From positions 659,501 to 723,500 of the forward strand of contig OW568862.1 of NCBI GenBank assembly GCA_938743325.2: 64,000 nucleotides of DNA. Direction: 5' to 3'. The stretch's first letter is position 1; the number at the start of each line of letters is the position of its first letter. The notes below the pieces were generated by a model. That model was not told the DNA's origin. It ran no database searches and saw nothing but the letters and a program-made list of their open reading frames with translations. Made by a program: the position numbers and the translations under genes. The stretch comes from Pycnococcus provasolii (lineage: Eukaryota; Chlorophyta; Pseudoscourfieldiophyceae; Pseudoscourfieldiales; Pycnococcaceae). Shown here piece by piece: positions 1 through 9,418 of this stretch.

Positions 1-184
1 TCAGTGCTGACAACACCACCACCACTGCCACTGGCGCTTTACATTCAGCGGAACGCCTGGCGGCGCGCACAGCCAGGACGCAGTACGACAGGACCGAGGT
101 GTGCGGGCAGTGCCCTGCCGACGCAGCGTGATGGTCAACGTCGACGACGACACGGACAACTCCGTGGTCGTCACCACCTCGACC

Positions 185-368
185 TTGCGCGGAGGCTTGG
201 AAGGACATCTGCAGTGCCATGTGCAGTGCCAAGGGGCGAACAAGCAGGGCTTCACCCACGCGTTCGTACCGACGAATCCGAACGCCACAGGCAAGCGGTT
301 CACGGCAACGACACGGCCATGTGTCGTCATCACCGAGGAGTTCGAGAAGGCCTGCAAGCGTCGGCATG
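185..368 (+). repeat. Copied fragment of the giant unknown gene
   Basis: About 184 bases here closely match bases 4130-4308 inside the giant gene at 2714-7312. They encode the same peptide in another frame (NPNATGKRFTATTRPC, then a VITxEFEKA stretch). The copy has a few small differences, including an extra short duplication of the tgcagtgcca kind. It is bracketed by two near-identical copies of a roughly 45-base sequence containing gacacggacaactccgtggt (about 138-184 and 384-431). That looks like a duplication made when the fragment was inserted. Confidence 0.75.
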
Positions 369-375
369 GACACTG

Positions 376-1435
376 ATGCGCGACGTCGACGACGACACGG
401 ACAACTCCGTGGTCGTCCCCACCTCGACCTCAATGATCGACATGGCCGTCGCGCACGCACACGCACACCAGCTCAACCGCCAAAAGCAAGCAGCTGACGA
501 CGTCGACTTTGGAACGATGACCATCGTCGTGCTCGCCATGGCGCTCTTCGCGGGTCTAGGCGTTCTGCCGCTGTACGTCGCAAAGGTGGACGCCACGTGG
601 GAAGGACCAGGACTCGCCGTGGCGTGCGGCATGATGCTTGCCGCCTCGTTCGACCTGCTCGAGGATGGGTCGAACGGAAACGCGCTTGGGACGACTCTGC
701 CATATCTCGGAAACGCGGGAAGTCACAAGGTGGCATTGCTCGTAGGTGCGCTCTTGGGAATCGCCACCATGGGTTCCGTGAAGCGTTTCTTCTCGGGCAA
801 CGGCGACGACGGCGACGACGACGACGACGACGCAGCCAGGCAGATCGTCAAGGCGCTCAACGCTGCGGGCATGGGAAACACAAAGGACGATCTTTGCCAA
901 GGACCAGGGCAGAGAGAGGAGCTGAGTAAAGCCAAGCAGGTGCAGTGCTTGCTGTACTTGCTCGTCTGCCTGTGACTTGCTCGTCTGCCTGTGCATACAC
1001 AGCGGCGAGGGTATCTCCATGGGTGTCGCATTCAAGGCGGAGAGGGGATGGCAACAAGGCGTGCGTGTAGCCTTCAGCATGGGCTTGCATAACGCGTGCG
1101 AAGGACTCGCCATCGCGCTCGTGCTCACCAGCAGCGGCTTTTCCAACGCCGCGGGAGCATTCTGGGCAATCATCACTCACCTGCCTCAAGTGCCTGGCGC
1201 GATGCTTTTCTACCTTGGCGCGCAGCACCTCGCCCCATGGCTTCCCGTGCTGCTCGGATGGGCCGGTGCGTCCATCAAGCAGAACGACGAAAATCCCGAC
1301 GCCGTGCGCGCTCGCGAGGCGAGGCGAAGAAGCGCGTACAGCGCGTACTGGGAAGCGGGGGGGCAGCCGCTGCGCGGCCACTTTGACCCGAACACCAGCG
1401 TGGAGCTGAATACCGGCCTGAGGAGGAGCTGCTGA
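376..1435 (+). pseudogene. ZIP-family metal transporter, frame interrupted
   Basis: This resembles a ZIP (Zn/Fe-regulated transporter-like) membrane protein, closest in my memory to the plant At3g08650 / bacterial GufA type, which moves divalent metals into the cytosol. The first frame (376-975) gives two or three membrane segments, a Gly-Met-Met-rich segment ending in SFDLLEDG, and an acidic Asp-rich loop. The second frame (from about 977) gives HSGEGISMGVAF, then GLHNACEGLAIAL, then ITHLPQVPGAM. These match the metal-binding TM4, TM5 and TM6 of the family. The frames are separated by a 19-base tandem duplication (about 955-992, unit beginning ttgctcgtctgcctgtg). With one unit the reading would run on as YLLVCLCIHSGEG. 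Either the gene is broken, the allele is mutant, or the assembly is wrong. The start is uncertain: 376 is the first in-frame ATG, and the sequence before it is foreign (see the 185-368 repeat). The C-terminus is short for the family. Confidence 0.7.
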
Positions 1436-1500
1436 GCCGATTCGACGTCGTGCTCGTGCTCATGGACTCCGCCGACGAGGCTTGGGACCGGCGCGTCGCC

Positions 1501-1553
1501 GCGCGTAACTAAAACTTTAATACTTTAAATTATTACTGTAATTTAAAGTTTTC
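1501..1553. terminator. AT-rich hairpin between convergent genes
   Basis: Between the end of the ZIP-like gene and the end of the convergent oxygenase-like gene lies an AT-rich stretch. It has a 9-bp inverted repeat, actttaaat pairing with atttaaagt, around a loop of about 10 bases. It may serve 3'-end formation for both genes. Only the inverted repeat is directly seen. Confidence 0.35.
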
Positions 1554-2279
1554 TTAAAAGTGGTATCTCCATACTGTAGTGGGGTACGAAGCGTGCGGTC
1601 CCCTGTCGCCGCCCATGATGTACGCGTGTAAGCGCACGTTCTCCTTCTTGTACGCGCTTCCACGATGCTCCACCTTCCTCCCCCACATGACTCCGTACCC
1701 TTGGCGGAGGTTGATCGTCTTGACCTTCTTGTCCTTGTCCATGTACTCGAACGTCGCGCCCTCTCTGCTGCACGCGATCATCAACGACGCCTTGTTCTTG
1801 TTCTCGATGTGGTCGCCGTAGTCGAAGTGCCACCCCTGAGCCTCGCACCCGTCCTCCGCGACGAGCCATGCCAACCCGACCGCGCGTAGGCCGTACAGGT
1901 TGTGCCGTTCCTCGAAGTCGCCTATCTCTTCCTGCAGCTTCCTCTTCGCTTGCGGCGTGCCGCGCATCTCGAAGTGCCACCTCTTCCCATCTCCGAGGTC
2001 GCCATGGAGGCTAGTTCCACCGTTCTTGATTCTGCAATCGCGGCGGCGACGGGGGGGTTGCTTCTTCTTTCCCTTCTTGTTTCTGGTGAACAACCTCTTG
2101 TTCTTGTTTCTCTTCTTCCGTGGTGCTGCTGCTGCTGCTGCTGCTTCAGCTTCAGCCTCCTTGCAAGCTTGCAGCTTCTTGTTGGCATGGTTGACAATGG
2201 TGTCCGCCATGCGTTTGGTGAACACCAGACCGGTGAGCCGCACGGCATCACCGCGGATGCATGGCCATGGCTCCGGCAT
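1554..2279 (-). CDS. 2OG-Fe(II) oxygenase-like protein
   Basis: A 241-residue protein with the core signature of 2-oxoglutarate/iron oxygenases near its C-terminus. It has an HFD triplet (residues about 162-164, in GWHFDYGDH), a distal His in KVEHRGSAY (about 215), and an Arg in NVRLHAYI about eleven residues later that would hold 2-oxoglutarate. The N-terminal half is an Ala run followed by a strongly basic Lys/Arg stretch (about 55-80) that could bind nucleic acid or act as a nuclear signal. The substrate is not known. Relatives with this compact fold occur in algae and large viruses as prolyl hydroxylase-like or nucleic-acid base hydroxylase-like enzymes, and I cannot choose between them. 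The start at 2279 is the first ATG of the frame. It is divergent from the giant gene at 2714, with 434 bases between them. Confidence 0.6.
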   Translation of the reverse strand: MPEPWPCIRGDAVRLTGLVFTKRMADTIVNHANKKLQACKEAEAEAAAAAAAPRKKRNKNKRLFTRNKKGKKKQPPRRRRDCRIKNGGTSLHGDLGDGKRWHFEMRGTPQAKRKLQEEIGDFEERHNLYGLRAVGLAWLVAEDGCEAQGWHFDYGDHIENKNKASLMIACSREGATFEYMDKDKKVKTINLRQGYGVMWGRKVEHRGSAYKKENVRLHAYIMGGDRGPHASYPTTVWRYHF

Positions 2280-2508
2280 GCTGAACGAGTTGGTTTATTC
2301 AAACCTTCCTTGCATTAGGGTAGGAACAACACGAAGGCGAAAGTTGCAAGGTCAACGCGTTGGTCGGCATTCTACATCATATTGGCAATCCCACGACTTA
2401 AACTTTCGACCATGCGTTAATCATTGCGTTGACCACCTTGCACAACGATCTCGTAGCGCATGAAACCAAAACGGCCGTATTTTTAAGGGCGAGATGGCTT
2501 GGCCATGC

Positions 2509-2576
2509 CTGGTCGAGAGTTTAGGTCCATTGGTCAGGATGCCCATCCTGACCAATGGACCTAAACTCTCGACCAG
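2509..2576. repeat. Perfect 33-bp inverted repeat (hairpin)
   Basis: Bases 2509-2541 and 2544-2576 are exact reverse complements, separated by only two bases, and could form a 33-bp hairpin. Each side is flanked by a related direct repeat of about 40 bases that begins ccaccttgcacaacga (about 2435-2475 and 2583-2622). The block lies between the divergent oxygenase-like and giant genes, so it could be regulatory, the footprint of a mobile element, or a recent palindromic duplication. Confidence 0.9.
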
Positions 2577-2713
2577 GGGTATCCCACCTTGCACAACGAC
2601 GTCGTATGCGCATGAAACCAAACCGTGCGTTGTTAACCTCCCAGGATGTGTTCCCCCCAAACCAGCCGCCAAACCAGCCCTTCTCGTAGGCAAAATTGAC
2701 AGCTCTGAACAAC

Positions 2714-5700
2714 ATGGCCATGACGAGGCGACGAACCGCCGCCTTGGCGTTGGCCACCGAGAACACCTTGGCGTTGGCCACCGAGACCGCCTTGGCGTTA
2801 CCCGCCGAACACGACAGGGCGGCGGCCGGTTTATTACAGGCCGTGGAGCTCGAAGTGGCTGCGCACCTCGGTGTGGCCGTTCGAAAGGTGCTCACCTTTC
2901 TTGAGCTTGCGCGCGCCGTTGCAGCGCGCAATGGCACTTGGAGCACGACGGCGATTCAGCTGATACGCGAGGTCAAGCAATCTTTTACAAGAGACAGCGA
3001 CGACTCTTTTGAAGAGACAGCGACGAGCTCTTCATCAAGTGACGTCCACGCCTTGAACATGAAGGACGACGACGAATGGCGCGCCATCCCGATCGGAGGC
3101 TTCGACGTCCTCACGGGGCTAGAAAACTCGGCGACACGTTCGGATTACAGGAATTATCGTCTTGGCAACTGGCTCTCAGAGTTTTGGAAGAGTCCGCGGG
3201 ACGCGCTGGACATGGCGAGTCCCATGGCGAGTCCCTTGGTTGCTGCCTTGGTGGATTGGTATAACCTGGACGAGTTGTCTCGCATGCAGCCTGAAAGCCT
3301 GCAGAAGATTGTGTGGCAGGTTCGGCAAGCCTCGCAACACGTTCACAAGGTCGAGCACGGCATAGTGTTTCAAACATTCGTCCTTGCGAAGGACATTGTG
3401 CAGGGAAAGCAACTCCAGGGAAAGCAACTCTTGTTGCCGCCGCCGCCGCCATTGCCATCGCAGGTACATGCCGAATTGAACGACACTCTTGATGAGGAAA
3501 CCGATGACGATGATGTCCCTGTCGAAGACGAGAACGACGTGTGGCCTTGCACGTGGAAAATGAGCAAACTTTCCCCTATCGGACAGCTCGTCGTTGGTGG
3601 AGACAAAGTGCCTAATGTCAAGGTGTTCTACAACGACAACGACGACGACGGAATAGTTGATGTGAACCGCGCATTCGAAAAGGTGGCAATGCGAGGGCGC
3701 GTCGCTGGCTCAAGGAAAGTTCTCGCCTTGAACATGAAGGACGACGACGAATGGCGCGCCATCCCGATCGGAGGCCTCGGATCGAAGAGCAAGGCCTTCG
3801 TGGTCGTGTCTACGAAGTGGAGTGCGCAGACCGATTCGGAGCGCGCCGTGGTACGCTTCGTCATGAAATCTTGCGAAGCCATGCGCACGATTGCGCAGGA
3901 GACACGTCCGCCTAACAACGTCATCATGATCAACATCGGCAAGGAGTACGCGTTCCACAACGACTTCACGGATATCTCCAAGGAGTTCTTTTCCGTGCCG
4001 AGCGGCGACGAGCTCGTCGTTGAGACGTTGTGCTCAACGCTGTCGCGTAGCGCCGGCGCTGGGGCATTCGTTTGGAAGTATAACCCCCTTGGCGGCAGCA
4101 GCATTCCCGTTAACCAGTTCCGCTTCCCCTTGCTCGGAGGCTTGGAAGGACATCTGCAGTGCAAAGGGGCGAACAAGCCAGGCTCCAACCACGCGTTCGA
4201 ACCGACGAATCCGAACGCCACAGGCAAGCGGTTCACGGCAACGACACGGCCATGCCGTGTCATCACCGACGAGTTCGAGAAGGCCTTCAAGCTTCGGCAT
4301 GAACAAATTGAATGGCTCTGGCCAAAAGGGCACGAAGGCACGAAGGGAATCAGCGCGCCTGCGAGCGCGAGCACGAAGGGAATCAGCGCGCCTGCGAGCG
4401 CGAGCACGAAGACGAAGACAAGGAGCGCGTTTGCGAGCGCGAGCACGAAGGGAATCACTGCCCCGCCGGTTGACGATTTCTCGATCCTCGGAAAGATTGC
4501 CAAGATCTTGGACGAGCCGATCGTAACGTCAACGCAGGGTGCGCCGATGGCCATGTGCGAGCGCGGCACTACGATTGGGGAGAACCTTCGGTTCTATGAT
4601 CCTCGTGCCGTGCACCAAGCACGCGGATTCGCGGATAGCGAGAAGTTCGTGCACACGGACACGCTGCAGCCCATGGGGAAATGTGTTAGTGCCTTCGACA
4701 CGAAGCACTACGGATTCTCCGAGTGTGACGTGCTCCCAGGACAAGCCGTTCATGAGCCGGTCACAACCAAGGTTGGGCTTCACCACCAGTGTGGCCAGCT
4801 CGGCCTCGCGGAGGTAAAAATCAGCGTGTTCGACCCGCGATCGGTATTGCTCGGATTCGCGACGGTCGCCACCCTCGCCGCTGGCGATGCGGTAAAGAGC
4901 GTTGCCGACTGGCTCTCCATCGCGACGACGCCCGTTGTCCTCGGGTCACCCGGGGGAACGTTAAAGGCAGCGCCGGAGTGTAGAGACAACGTTCTGGCAC
5001 TCCTCGACGCGATTTGTGCAAGGCGCAAAGTCTCTTCTGGTGCTCGACGTGCACTTCGGGATCCTGCCATCATCGACGTGCTTCGGTCGAGGGTGTGTCA
5101 CGACAACAACACGACGGCACATCGCGTGGACATTAACGTCGATAGCGCCATGCCCTTCAGGGTCATCGTCACCATCCCCACTGTGTTGAAGGAATTGGAT
5201 GACGCGAATGAGTTCTGCGAGGCCATCGCAGCACTCGGCGAGCTCGACGCCGCGTATTCGTGGTACATGCACCAAAAGGAAAATGACATCGACGCCATTC
5301 CGTCGAAGTACGATGTTCCTCGTGGCAGGCACGCACAACTCGAACACCTCCTCAAGCTGTACAAGCTCCCCCCCTCGGATGCTGCTTCGTTAAGGCAATC
5401 GCTCCTGGGATCCATGCACCTGAACGGCGGCTACTGGCAAGTGGTTGCGACTATGTACGCCAGGCCATACGTTAACTCCGATGGCATGGTCACACCAAGA
5501 CTGCCAGGGCGCGTCTCGGTGTGCCGTGCGTGGGGTGGCACGCAATCACGCGCCGTAGGCGCTCTCTCCCAGCGCCCAACCTCGCTTAAGCTCATGAACG
5601 TGTGCTTGCGCGAGGACCTATTCGCGCAGCACTCCCACGGCACGGACGGCGAGGACACCACCGACGGCGGCGAGGACATCACCGACGGCGGCGAGGACAT

Positions 5701-7312
5701 CACCGACGGCGGCGAGGACATCACCGACGGCGGCGAGGACGGCGCGGCGAACGCCGTCAACATGAAGCACGCTGTGTCATGCATTCTGGGGAAGAGCGCG
5801 TGCCCGTGCTGCAGCAAAGCCATTCCCGAAGAGGGTTGGACCATGAACTACATGCTCGGCTTCTTCACTTGCAAGGTGTGCTCGTCAATGGACACGACGA
5901 ACACGGAGGAAGACCAGCTCACTGTGTATCGCGCCGCCGCATTCATCAGTGCCATGGGACGAGCAGGTTTCATGGACGTATCGTCTGTCCTGCCGGTGTC
6001 CAGCAAGCTTGCAAGCGTCCTGAACGAGTTCGAGGAGGTTTTCCGCGATCTCATATCGCCAGATGAACAATACATCATTCGTCAAGGCAGATACCGCGCC
6101 GACTCAGGGAAGGCAACTCCCGAGCTGGTGGACAAGCTCGTGTCGGAGACAGCAAGAGCCATCCTCACAAGTGCCATGAGCAACACAATGCGCGGTCGAC
6201 TAGGAGGGATGCACGCGAAGACGCTTCGGGACGAGGCGCACCGCACAGTGATCGAGTTGCTCGCGTCTGTTCCGAACACGTCGACACGAAGCTTCAAGAG
6301 CACCGACAGCTTCTCTCTCCTAATCGAGGTAGCCAAGCTCTTCAAAGACGTCGACAAGTGCATCGATGCCGTTCGAGAACGCGAAATTGCTTTCTTCAAC
6401 AAACGACAAATGCGGTCAATGCCTGTTCCAGCTCTCGACGGTTTCTTGGATGTGGCCAAAGACGATAGTGTCTTCATCGTCCACCAGGAATTCGATACGG
6501 TGCTTCTTGGAGTGAAGGCAATGGTGAACGGCAACCGCGTCACCTTCTTCGACAGCTTCGTCCTTGCAGGTATAGCGCTCAGCTTGATCACCAAGGAACG
6601 CGTGGAGAAGGCGAGCGCCTTGCTCCACAAGAGCAGGAGCACGAGCAGAGGGAAGGCCAAGTACACTTCGATTAGTGTTGCGAGCGATCTATCTCGTGTG
6701 CTCACGACGAATGCTGCTGAGCTGCCCGCGTTTCCGGATAAACCGCAGTTCGCCGTGCCGGAACACGTGAAGACTGGCGAAGCGATCCGGGCGATTGGCA
6801 AAATCGACGCGGCGGACTTGTCGGTCATGTTGACGGAAATCCTCGACAAGAAGAGGAACATCGTCGCTGGAACCTTGTGTCGTAAGGTGATGGGATTGCA
6901 AACGTCGACTGACTTCATGGGTATGAAGCTCGTCCAATTCGCCTCAGCAATGTGCGACGATACAGACGGGAACACACTGCTTGCCTTTCAAAGATTTCTG
7001 TCCAAGCAGTGCGGTGTCGGGGCGCGCACAGGTCTCCTGCACCTGGTGCGCAACATGGGTGGCGACGTGGCCAAGCAGAACGCAAAGGTTCCCCGTTTCA
7101 ACGACCCCTCGCACGGGGTTGCAATGGCATCCTTGTCTGCATTCGTTGGAAGCCGAGGTGTAGATGCTCACGACCGCCACGTCAAACGCTGCGCCGTGGA
7201 AGTGTTCATGTGTGATGGAAGGTCAAGGCGTTGTGGTAGGCCTTATTGCAGATGCAAACCGGTCACGACGTGCAATCCGCGCAATCCGGCGTGGATGGGC
7301 AGACTAAGCTAG
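2714..7312 (+). CDS. Giant protein of unknown function
   Basis: An uninterrupted frame of 1532 residues if the ATG at 2714 is used. I do not recognise the family. Visible parts, with rough residues: an Ala/Thr-rich N-terminus with a repeated LALATE unit; the peptide MKDDDEWRAIPIGG twice (about 115 and 340) within a 51-base exact DNA repeat; Lys-Gly-Ile-Ser-Ala-Pro-Ala-Ser linker repeats (about 542-582); four or five acidic EDITDGG repeats (about 977-1010); a Cys-rich patch with CPCC and CKVC (about 1025-1058) like a zinc ribbon; and a C-terminal Cys cluster ending CGRPYCRCKP. A fragment of this gene has been copied to 185-368, so it may belong to a dispersed or mobile family. The length and absence of stops argue for a functional gene. 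It could be a transposon- or virus-derived protein, but no nuclease or polymerase motif is visible. Confidence 0.6.
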   Translation: MAMTRRRTAALALATENTLALATETALALPAEHDRAAAGLLQAVELEVAAHLGVAVRKVLTFLELARAVAARNGTWSTTAIQLIREVKQSFTRDSDDSFEETATSSSSSDVHALNMKDDDEWRAIPIGGFDVLTGLENSATRSDYRNYRLGNWLSEFWKSPRDALDMASPMASPLVAALVDWYNLDELSRMQPESLQKIVWQVRQASQHVHKVEHGIVFQTFVLAKDIVQGKQLQGKQLLLPPPPPLPSQVHAELNDTLDEETDDDDVPVEDENDVWPCTWKMSKLSPIGQLVVGGDKVPNVKVFYNDNDDDGIVDVNRAFEKVAMRGRVAGSRKVLALNMKDDDEWRAIPIGGLGSKSKAFVVVSTKWSAQTDSERAVVRFVMKSCEAMRTIAQETRPPNNVIMINIGKEYAFHNDFTDISKEFFSVPSGDELVVETLCSTLSRSAGAGAFVWKYNPLGGSSIPVNQFRFPLLGGLEGHLQCKGANKPGSNHAFEPTNPNATGKRFTATTRPCRVITDEFEKAFKLRHEQIEWLWPKGHEGTKGISAPASASTKGISAPASASTKTKTRSAFASASTKGITAPPVDDFSILGKIAKILDEPIVTSTQGAPMAMCERGTTIGENLRFYDPRAVHQARGFADSEKFVHTDTLQPMGKCVSAFDTKHYGFSECDVLPGQAVHEPVTTKVGLHHQCGQLGLAEVKISVFDPRSVLLGFATVATLAAGDAVKSVADWLSIATTPVVLGSPGGTLKAAPECRDNVLALLDAICARRKVSSGARRALRDPAIIDVLRSRVCHDNNTTAHRVDINVDSAMPFRVIVTIPTVLKELDDANEFCEAIAALGELDAAYSWYMHQKENDIDAIPSKYDVPRGRHAQLEHLLKLYKLPPSDAASLRQSLLGSMHLNGGYWQVVATMYARPYVNSDGMVTPRLPGRVSVCRAWGGTQSRAVGALSQRPTSLKLMNVCLREDLFAQHSHGTDGEDTTDGGEDITDGGEDITDGGEDITDGGEDGAANAVNMKHAVSCILGKSACPCCSKAIPEEGWTMNYMLGFFTCKVCSSMDTTNTEEDQLTVYRAAAFISAMGRAGFMDVSSVLPVSSKLASVLNEFEEVFRDLISPDEQYIIRQGRYRADSGKATPELVDKLVSETARAILTSAMSNTMRGRLGGMHAKTLRDEAHRTVIELLASVPNTSTRSFKSTDSFSLLIEVAKLFKDVDKCIDAVREREIAFFNKRQMRSMPVPALDGFLDVAKDDSVFIVHQEFDTVLLGVKAMVNGNRVTFFDSFVLAGIALSLITKERVEKASALLHKSRSTSRGKAKYTSISVASDLSRVLTTNAAELPAFPDKPQFAVPEHVKTGEAIRAIGKIDAADLSVMLTEILDKKRNIVAGTLCRKVMGLQTSTDFMGMKLVQFASAMCDDTDGNTLLAFQRFLSKQCGVGARTGLLHLVRNMGGDVAKQNAKVPRFNDPSHGVAMASLSAFVGSRGVDAHDRHVKRCAVEVFMCDGRSRRCGRPYCRCKPVTTCNPRNPAWMGRLS

Positions 7313-7326
7313 TGGAGTGCTAGGGG

Positions 7327-8027
7327 GGGGGGTTTCTTTCTTCATTTCGTGTAATTACTACACGAAAACATGGAGATGACACGTTATTCGTACGGCACTT
7401 ACGGGGCGAGTTTTCACGTATGCAAGGTCGAAGACGTCCTTAAGCAAACGTAGTACACGCGTACGAAGAAACAATTCGTGAAAAACGTAATTCTTGAATT
7501 CGGGGTTAAAAAGGTCAAAAAATACCGATTCGGGGTTATCTTCGTGACGTGTTCCGGGTCACCCAGACGTGATTTTAAGCTTAGCGTCGGCGTGCACGAC
7601 GTGCCGAAGACCTCGCGCACGCGCTGCGACAACGCGCGCACTACCACCTGGCCGTACGAAAAAGTTTAGGGAGATTTTGGTGGGGGTTTCTTTCTTCATT
7701 TATTTCGTGTAATTACTACACGAAAACATGGAGATGACACGTTATTCGTACGGCACTTACGGGGCGAGTTTTCACGTATGCAAGGTCGATGACGTCCTTA
7801 AGCAAACGTAGTACACGCGTGCGAAGAAACAATTCGTGAAAAACGTTATTCTTGAATTCGGGGTTAAAAAAGGTCAAAAAATACCGATTCGGGGTTATCT
7901 TCGTGACGTGTTCCGGGTCACCCAGACGTGATTTTAAGCTTAGCGTCGGCGTGCACGACGTGCCGAAGACCTCGCGCACGCGCTGCGACAACGCGCGCAC
8001 TACCACCTGGCCGTACAAAAAAGTTTG
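7327..8027. repeat. Tandem duplication of a ~345-bp unit
   Basis: Two nearly identical copies (about 7327-7667 and 7682-8027) follow the giant gene. Each begins with a ggtttctttcttcatt stretch and a small hairpin (tcgtgta ... tacacga), and each ends at ctaccacctggccgta. Differences are a few single bases and short indels. Both strands have open frames of about 60-100 codons across each copy, but with no recognisable product. The unit might be the 3' end of the upstream gene's repeat family or a separate short element. Confidence 0.85.
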
Positions 8028-8231
8028 TGTGAAATTCCAAAATATTTATAATCAAAGTAAATATACACATAGGTTAAGAGCGTGCTTTTATTTTTAGACG
8101 CGAAATATGTACCGAAGAAAAAAAGTTTTCAGATCTGTTAAAGTTTGACATGGCATCATCTTAAGCATAATTAGGACGTGTCGTATTAAAAAAATGACAT
8201 GCTGAAAGCACCTATAACGGCGCAGATAACG

Positions 8232-8334
8232 CAATTTGCCGTAACCCTACCTGTAACCCTAACCCTAATCCGTAACCCTAGCTTAACCCTAGCTTAACCC
8301 TAACCCTAATCCGTAACCCTAACCCATAGTGAAC
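8232..8334. repeat. Degenerate telomere-like repeats
   Basis: An interstitial array of ccctaa units mixed with variants such as taatccgtaaccct and cctagcttaa. The rest of 8028-8550 shows no gene. It holds AT-rich sequence and, at 8520-8541, an A-run of about 22 bases. Confidence 0.8.
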
Positions 8335-8551
8335 AGAGTCATACAACATGCCTCGCAGCAGGCCGCGCACGTAATACTTTCGGCCGTGCCTTTGCCATGG
8401 CCTTGCATATCAGGTGAAGCTGTCACCGTCACCGGCTACGAGTACACCAAAGTGTAACAAGGTGTCAGGTGTGTGTTTTGTTTGTAATATCAATGTGTTC
8501 AAGTAATGTGTTGAAGTAACAAAAAAAAAAAAAAAAAAAAACACACTCTTG

Positions 8552-8752
8552 TCACCCCTCGAAGGCCAGAAGAACAGCTAACGCGACATCCGCATTTGTC
8601 TCGACCAAGACCTCGAGCTCCGTGCACATGTCTTCTATTTCCCAGTCGTCGTCAGAAACAGGGAAGAGGTCATCTCTGCGATAGTAATGGGGGATCGCTG
8701 CACCATGGTTGATCAACCACGCGACAACCTCTTCTTGACAACCTCTGCCCAT
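8552..8752 (-). CDS. Possible ankyrin-like small protein or exon
   Basis: A 66-residue frame beginning with an ATG at 8752. Its start (EEVVAWLINHGA) looks like the second helix of an ankyrin repeat, and the rest is acidic with no clear repeat. It could be the last exon of a longer ankyrin protein, but I could not find a convincing upstream exon on this strand. It may also be chance. Confidence 0.25.
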   Translation of the reverse strand: MGRGCQEEVVAWLINHGAAIPHYYRRDDLFPVSDDDWEIEDMCTELEVLVETNADVALAVLLAFEG

Positions 8753-8841
8753 GTTGTTGTTGTTCGAGTCCAGAGCACGAGATCGTGGCCGTCGTGCGAC
8801 GACCGACGAAGTTCTCGTTGACGACGAAGTACCGCAGGTTG

Positions 8842-9225
8842 ATGGAGTGGAAGGGGAACGTCAGCGGAGATTCGCACGAGGTTTTGGAGCACCTGCTGAC
8901 TAAGGGCGATGTTATCCGCCTGACGGAGAACAAGTTTTGTCTCCCTGCGCGTTTCGGAGCGCACCTTGCAGCTTGGGGTACCGGTGAAAACCGGAACTGT
9001 CGTATTCGTGCGTCGCACCACGGCGCGTACCTCGAGCTCATCAAGGACATCGAGCACGATGAGTTTCTCTGCACAGGGTATGGTCCTCATTTCTCAGCGA
9101 AGACAACAGGCTGGGAGTCAGCGAAGCCGAAGGCAAGTCCGTCTTCGCAAACGAAACGCCGACGCGGTCGACGCTTCAAGCAAGCAAGGGACAAGAACGG
9201 GAGGTTTAAAAAAACACCTTTTTAA
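8842..9225 (+). CDS. Small basic hypothetical protein
   Basis: A 127-residue frame from the ATG at 8842. The first part (MEWKGNVSGDSHEVLEHLLT onward) looks like a compact folded domain of roughly 85 residues. The C-terminus is strongly basic (KRRRGRRFKQARDKNGRFKK) and could be a nuclear or nucleic-acid-binding tail. I do not recognise a family. The frame is open further upstream, but only from a GTG codon. Amino-acid composition is more protein-like than in the opposite-strand frames over the same bases. Confidence 0.4.
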   Translation: MEWKGNVSGDSHEVLEHLLTKGDVIRLTENKFCLPARFGAHLAAWGTGENRNCRIRASHHGAYLELIKDIEHDEFLCTGYGPHFSAKTTGWESAKPKASPSSQTKRRRGRRFKQARDKNGRFKKTPF

Positions 9226-9418
9226 ATCTTACACCTTGTTACTTACAACTTTCAGTCTTCATTGTTCCTCGGGCGACCATCGTCGTGCCTTTACGCGCTC
9301 AAGCGCGCGCCGCGCCGCGCTGCGGACCGTACCTGATCGGCTCAGCCTCGTCAGATGCAGTGGTTGTGATCACAACTCACAACCTCAACCTCGGAGCTCA
9401 CTAAAGAAAAGAGAAGAG

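Noticed and set aside
3628-4569. A 313-codon minus-strand frame inside the giant gene
   Set aside because: It is antisense to the longer frame, which has better composition, and it shows no domain.
6082-6975. A 297-codon minus-strand frame inside the giant gene
   Set aside because: It is rich in Ser/Arg/Leu as expected for a shadow frame, and the plus-strand frame spans it completely.
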